From positions 5,427-12,931 of the forward strand of contig DYCJ01000032.1 in the NCBI GenBank assembly GCA_019418195.1: DNA of 7,505 nucleotides, in the 5' to 3' direction. Below, piece by piece: positions 6,758 through 7,505 of this stretch. A program made the translations under genes and the position numbers. The notes below the pieces were generated by a model that was not told where the DNA came from, did no database searches, and was given only the letters and a program-made list of their open reading frames with translations. Positions within the stretch are counted from its first letter, which is position 1. Each line of letters starts with the position of its first letter. This DNA is from Clostridiales bacterium (GTDB lineage Bacteria; Bacillota; Clostridia; Lachnospirales; Lachnospiraceae).

Positions 6758-6762
6758 ATGTG

Positions 6763-6987
6763 ATGGATGACGGACAGAAAAAAATATGGATATGCCTGCT
6801 TATCGTAATCCTGGCGGCAGTGGTGATCGGCATTCTCTACTATTTCAGTGCGCCGACAGAACATAGCAGCGAGGGATTTCTGATCCGGGCAGAGTATGGG
6901 CAATGTGAGATGCTTTTGGATACAGCTTCGGAAGAAGCCTGCAGTGGAGTGATTCTTCTGTCAGAGGAGGGCAATAATGGCATCTGA
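6763..6987 (+). CDS. Small single-pass membrane protein of unknown function, first gene of the spoVA unit
   Basis: I do not recognise the family. From ATG 6763 the product has 74 residues: a short hydrophilic start (MDDGQKK), a strong hydrophobic segment at about 8-28 (IWICLLIVILAAVVIGILYYF), then about 46 residues with an acidic character and two Cys (48 and 60). Only one charge pair precedes the membrane segment, so the orientation is uncertain; the two Lys suggest the N-terminus is inside. The same frame is open from ATG 6706, which would add 19 residues, but that ATG lacks a ribosome binding site and overlaps the predicted -35 box. The gene overlaps spoVAA by 11 bases, and a forespore-type promoter sits just upstream, so expression in the forespore together with the SpoVA proteins is inferred. 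In Bacillus the spoVA operon starts with spoVAA itself, so this is an extra gene. Confidence 0.72.
   Translation: MDDGQKKIWICLLIVILAAVVIGILYYFSAPTEHSSEGFLIRAEYGQCEMLLDTASEEACSGVILLSEEGNNGI
6963..6970 (+). promoter_or_regulatory. Ribosome binding site of spoVAA
   Basis: AGAGGAGG, 6 bases ahead of ATG 6977 and inside the end of the preceding small gene. It decides the spoVAA start. Confidence 0.85.
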
Positions 6988-7505
6988 GAATAAGATACTC
7001 TATATCAAGGGCGGACGCGATGTGGAAGTGACAAAACCCGACGTAACGCTTGGAGATCTCCTGAGTATGGAGTGTACGGACAAGCTGATGCTGGCAAAGG
7101 TCAGGACGCTTAAAATTGTCAGGTTTAAGAAGAGCGGGAGACAGAGATGTGTGGTCTCGGTACTCAAGATCATAGCCTGTATCCACGAAAAATTTCCGCA
7201 GGCGGATGTTCAGAATCTGGGAGAGACAGATATCATCGTGACCTACGAGGATCAGAAGACACCGGCTTATGCATGGCATATCATAAAGACAGTGTTTGTT
7301 GCGGCAGTGACATTTTTCGGAGCAGCATTTTCTATCATGGCATTTAACAATGATGTAGACGTGACAAAGCTTTTTGAACAGATTTATGAGCTCGTGACCG
7401 GGCAGGAGACAAATGGTTTTACAATCCTGGAGATTACTTATTCTGTGGGAGTTGCTGCAGGGATCCTGATCTTTTTCAATCATTTTGGAAAGAAGCGCTT
7501 TACTG
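6977..7505 (+). CDS. spoVAA: Stage V sporulation protein AA, cut by the right window edge
   Basis: Component of the SpoVA system, which takes dipicolinic acid (Ca-DPA) into the developing spore and lets it out at germination; SpoVAA sits in the forespore inner membrane. The first 176 residues are present, of about 205 expected. The N-terminal soluble domain (about 1-95; starts MASENKILYIKGGRDVEV, includes SVLKIIACIHEKFPQADVQ at 61-79 and GETDIIVTYE at 82-91) is followed by a membrane segment at about 99-122, a loop with DVDVTKLFEQIYELVTGQE (126-144), and a second membrane segment at about 151-168 ending FFNHFGKKRF. The loop and second segment match the Bacillus SpoVAA pattern of 'IYEIITGE ... 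YSIGLGLGMIVFFNH'. The start is set by AGAGGAGG. The other spoVA genes should follow beyond the edge. Confidence 0.93.
   Translation, partial: MASENKILYIKGGRDVEVTKPDVTLGDLLSMECTDKLMLAKVRTLKIVRFKKSGRQRCVVSVLKIIACIHEKFPQADVQNLGETDIIVTYEDQKTPAYAWHIIKTVFVAAVTFFGAAFSIMAFNNDVDVTKLFEQIYELVTGQETNGFTILEITYSVGVAAGILIFFNHFGKKRFT

Larger units (their letters stand above)
6675..6762 (+). other. Gap between sigF and the spoVA unit
   Basis: This 88-base gap carries the predicted forespore promoter and a ribosome binding site. Only weak inverted repeats are seen near 6674-6700 (AAAGA/TCTTT and GCAG/CTGC), with no T run, so I do not call a terminator. Confidence 0.6.

Noticed and set aside
6706..6762. Upstream ATG at 6706 as the start of the small membrane protein
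   Set aside because: No ribosome binding site ahead of it, and it overlaps the predicted -35 box, upstream of the expected transcript start.
6845..7483. Minus-strand open frame opposite spoVAA
   Set aside because: spoVAA on the plus strand matches a known family along its length; the antisense product has Cys/His-rich shadow composition.

Overview
The window comes from an endospore-forming Firmicute of the Clostridia, most likely a Lachnospiraceae-type gut clostridium. I infer this from a complete spoIIAA-spoIIAB-sigF set followed by spoVAA, strong AGGAGG-type ribosome binding sites, tight gene packing and moderate base composition by eye. The placement below class level is an impression, not a computed result. 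All genes read left to right. I see no RNA gene, mobile element, CRISPR array or tRNA.

Region 1 (1-5063) is a packed unit of housekeeping and envelope genes. It holds an LtaS-type membrane sulfatase-fold enzyme (5' end at or beyond the window edge), folC, a 44-codon small gene whose start lies inside the end of folC, and a membrane protein with tetratricopeptide-like repeats predicted on both faces of the membrane. The first two genes overlap by ATGA. The small gene overlaps folC by 47 bases and ends 27 bases before the TPR gene. A strong hairpin terminator at 5142-5170 closes the unit.

Region 2 (5213-6674) is the spoIIA operon: anti-anti-sigma factor SpoIIAA, anti-sigma kinase SpoIIAB and the first forespore sigma factor, sigma-F. 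The three genes overlap (4 and 22 bases), so translation is probably coupled. SpoIIAB holds sigma-F inactive; dephosphorylated SpoIIAA releases it in the forespore.

Region 3 (6675-7505) begins with an 88-base gap that contains a good forespore-type (sigma-G/sigma-F) promoter. It is followed by an unrecognised 74-residue single-pass membrane protein and then spoVAA, cut by the right edge. SpoVAA belongs to the SpoVA system that handles dipicolinic acid in spores. The layout suggests a cascade in one locus: the spoIIA operon makes sigma-F, and a forespore sigma factor then fires the adjacent spoVA unit, whose first gene here is not a canonical spoVA gene.

The less-described items are the 44-residue protein overlapping folC, the TPR-TM-TPR protein, the 74-residue forespore membrane protein candidate, and the terminator that leaves little room for a spoIIA promoter.
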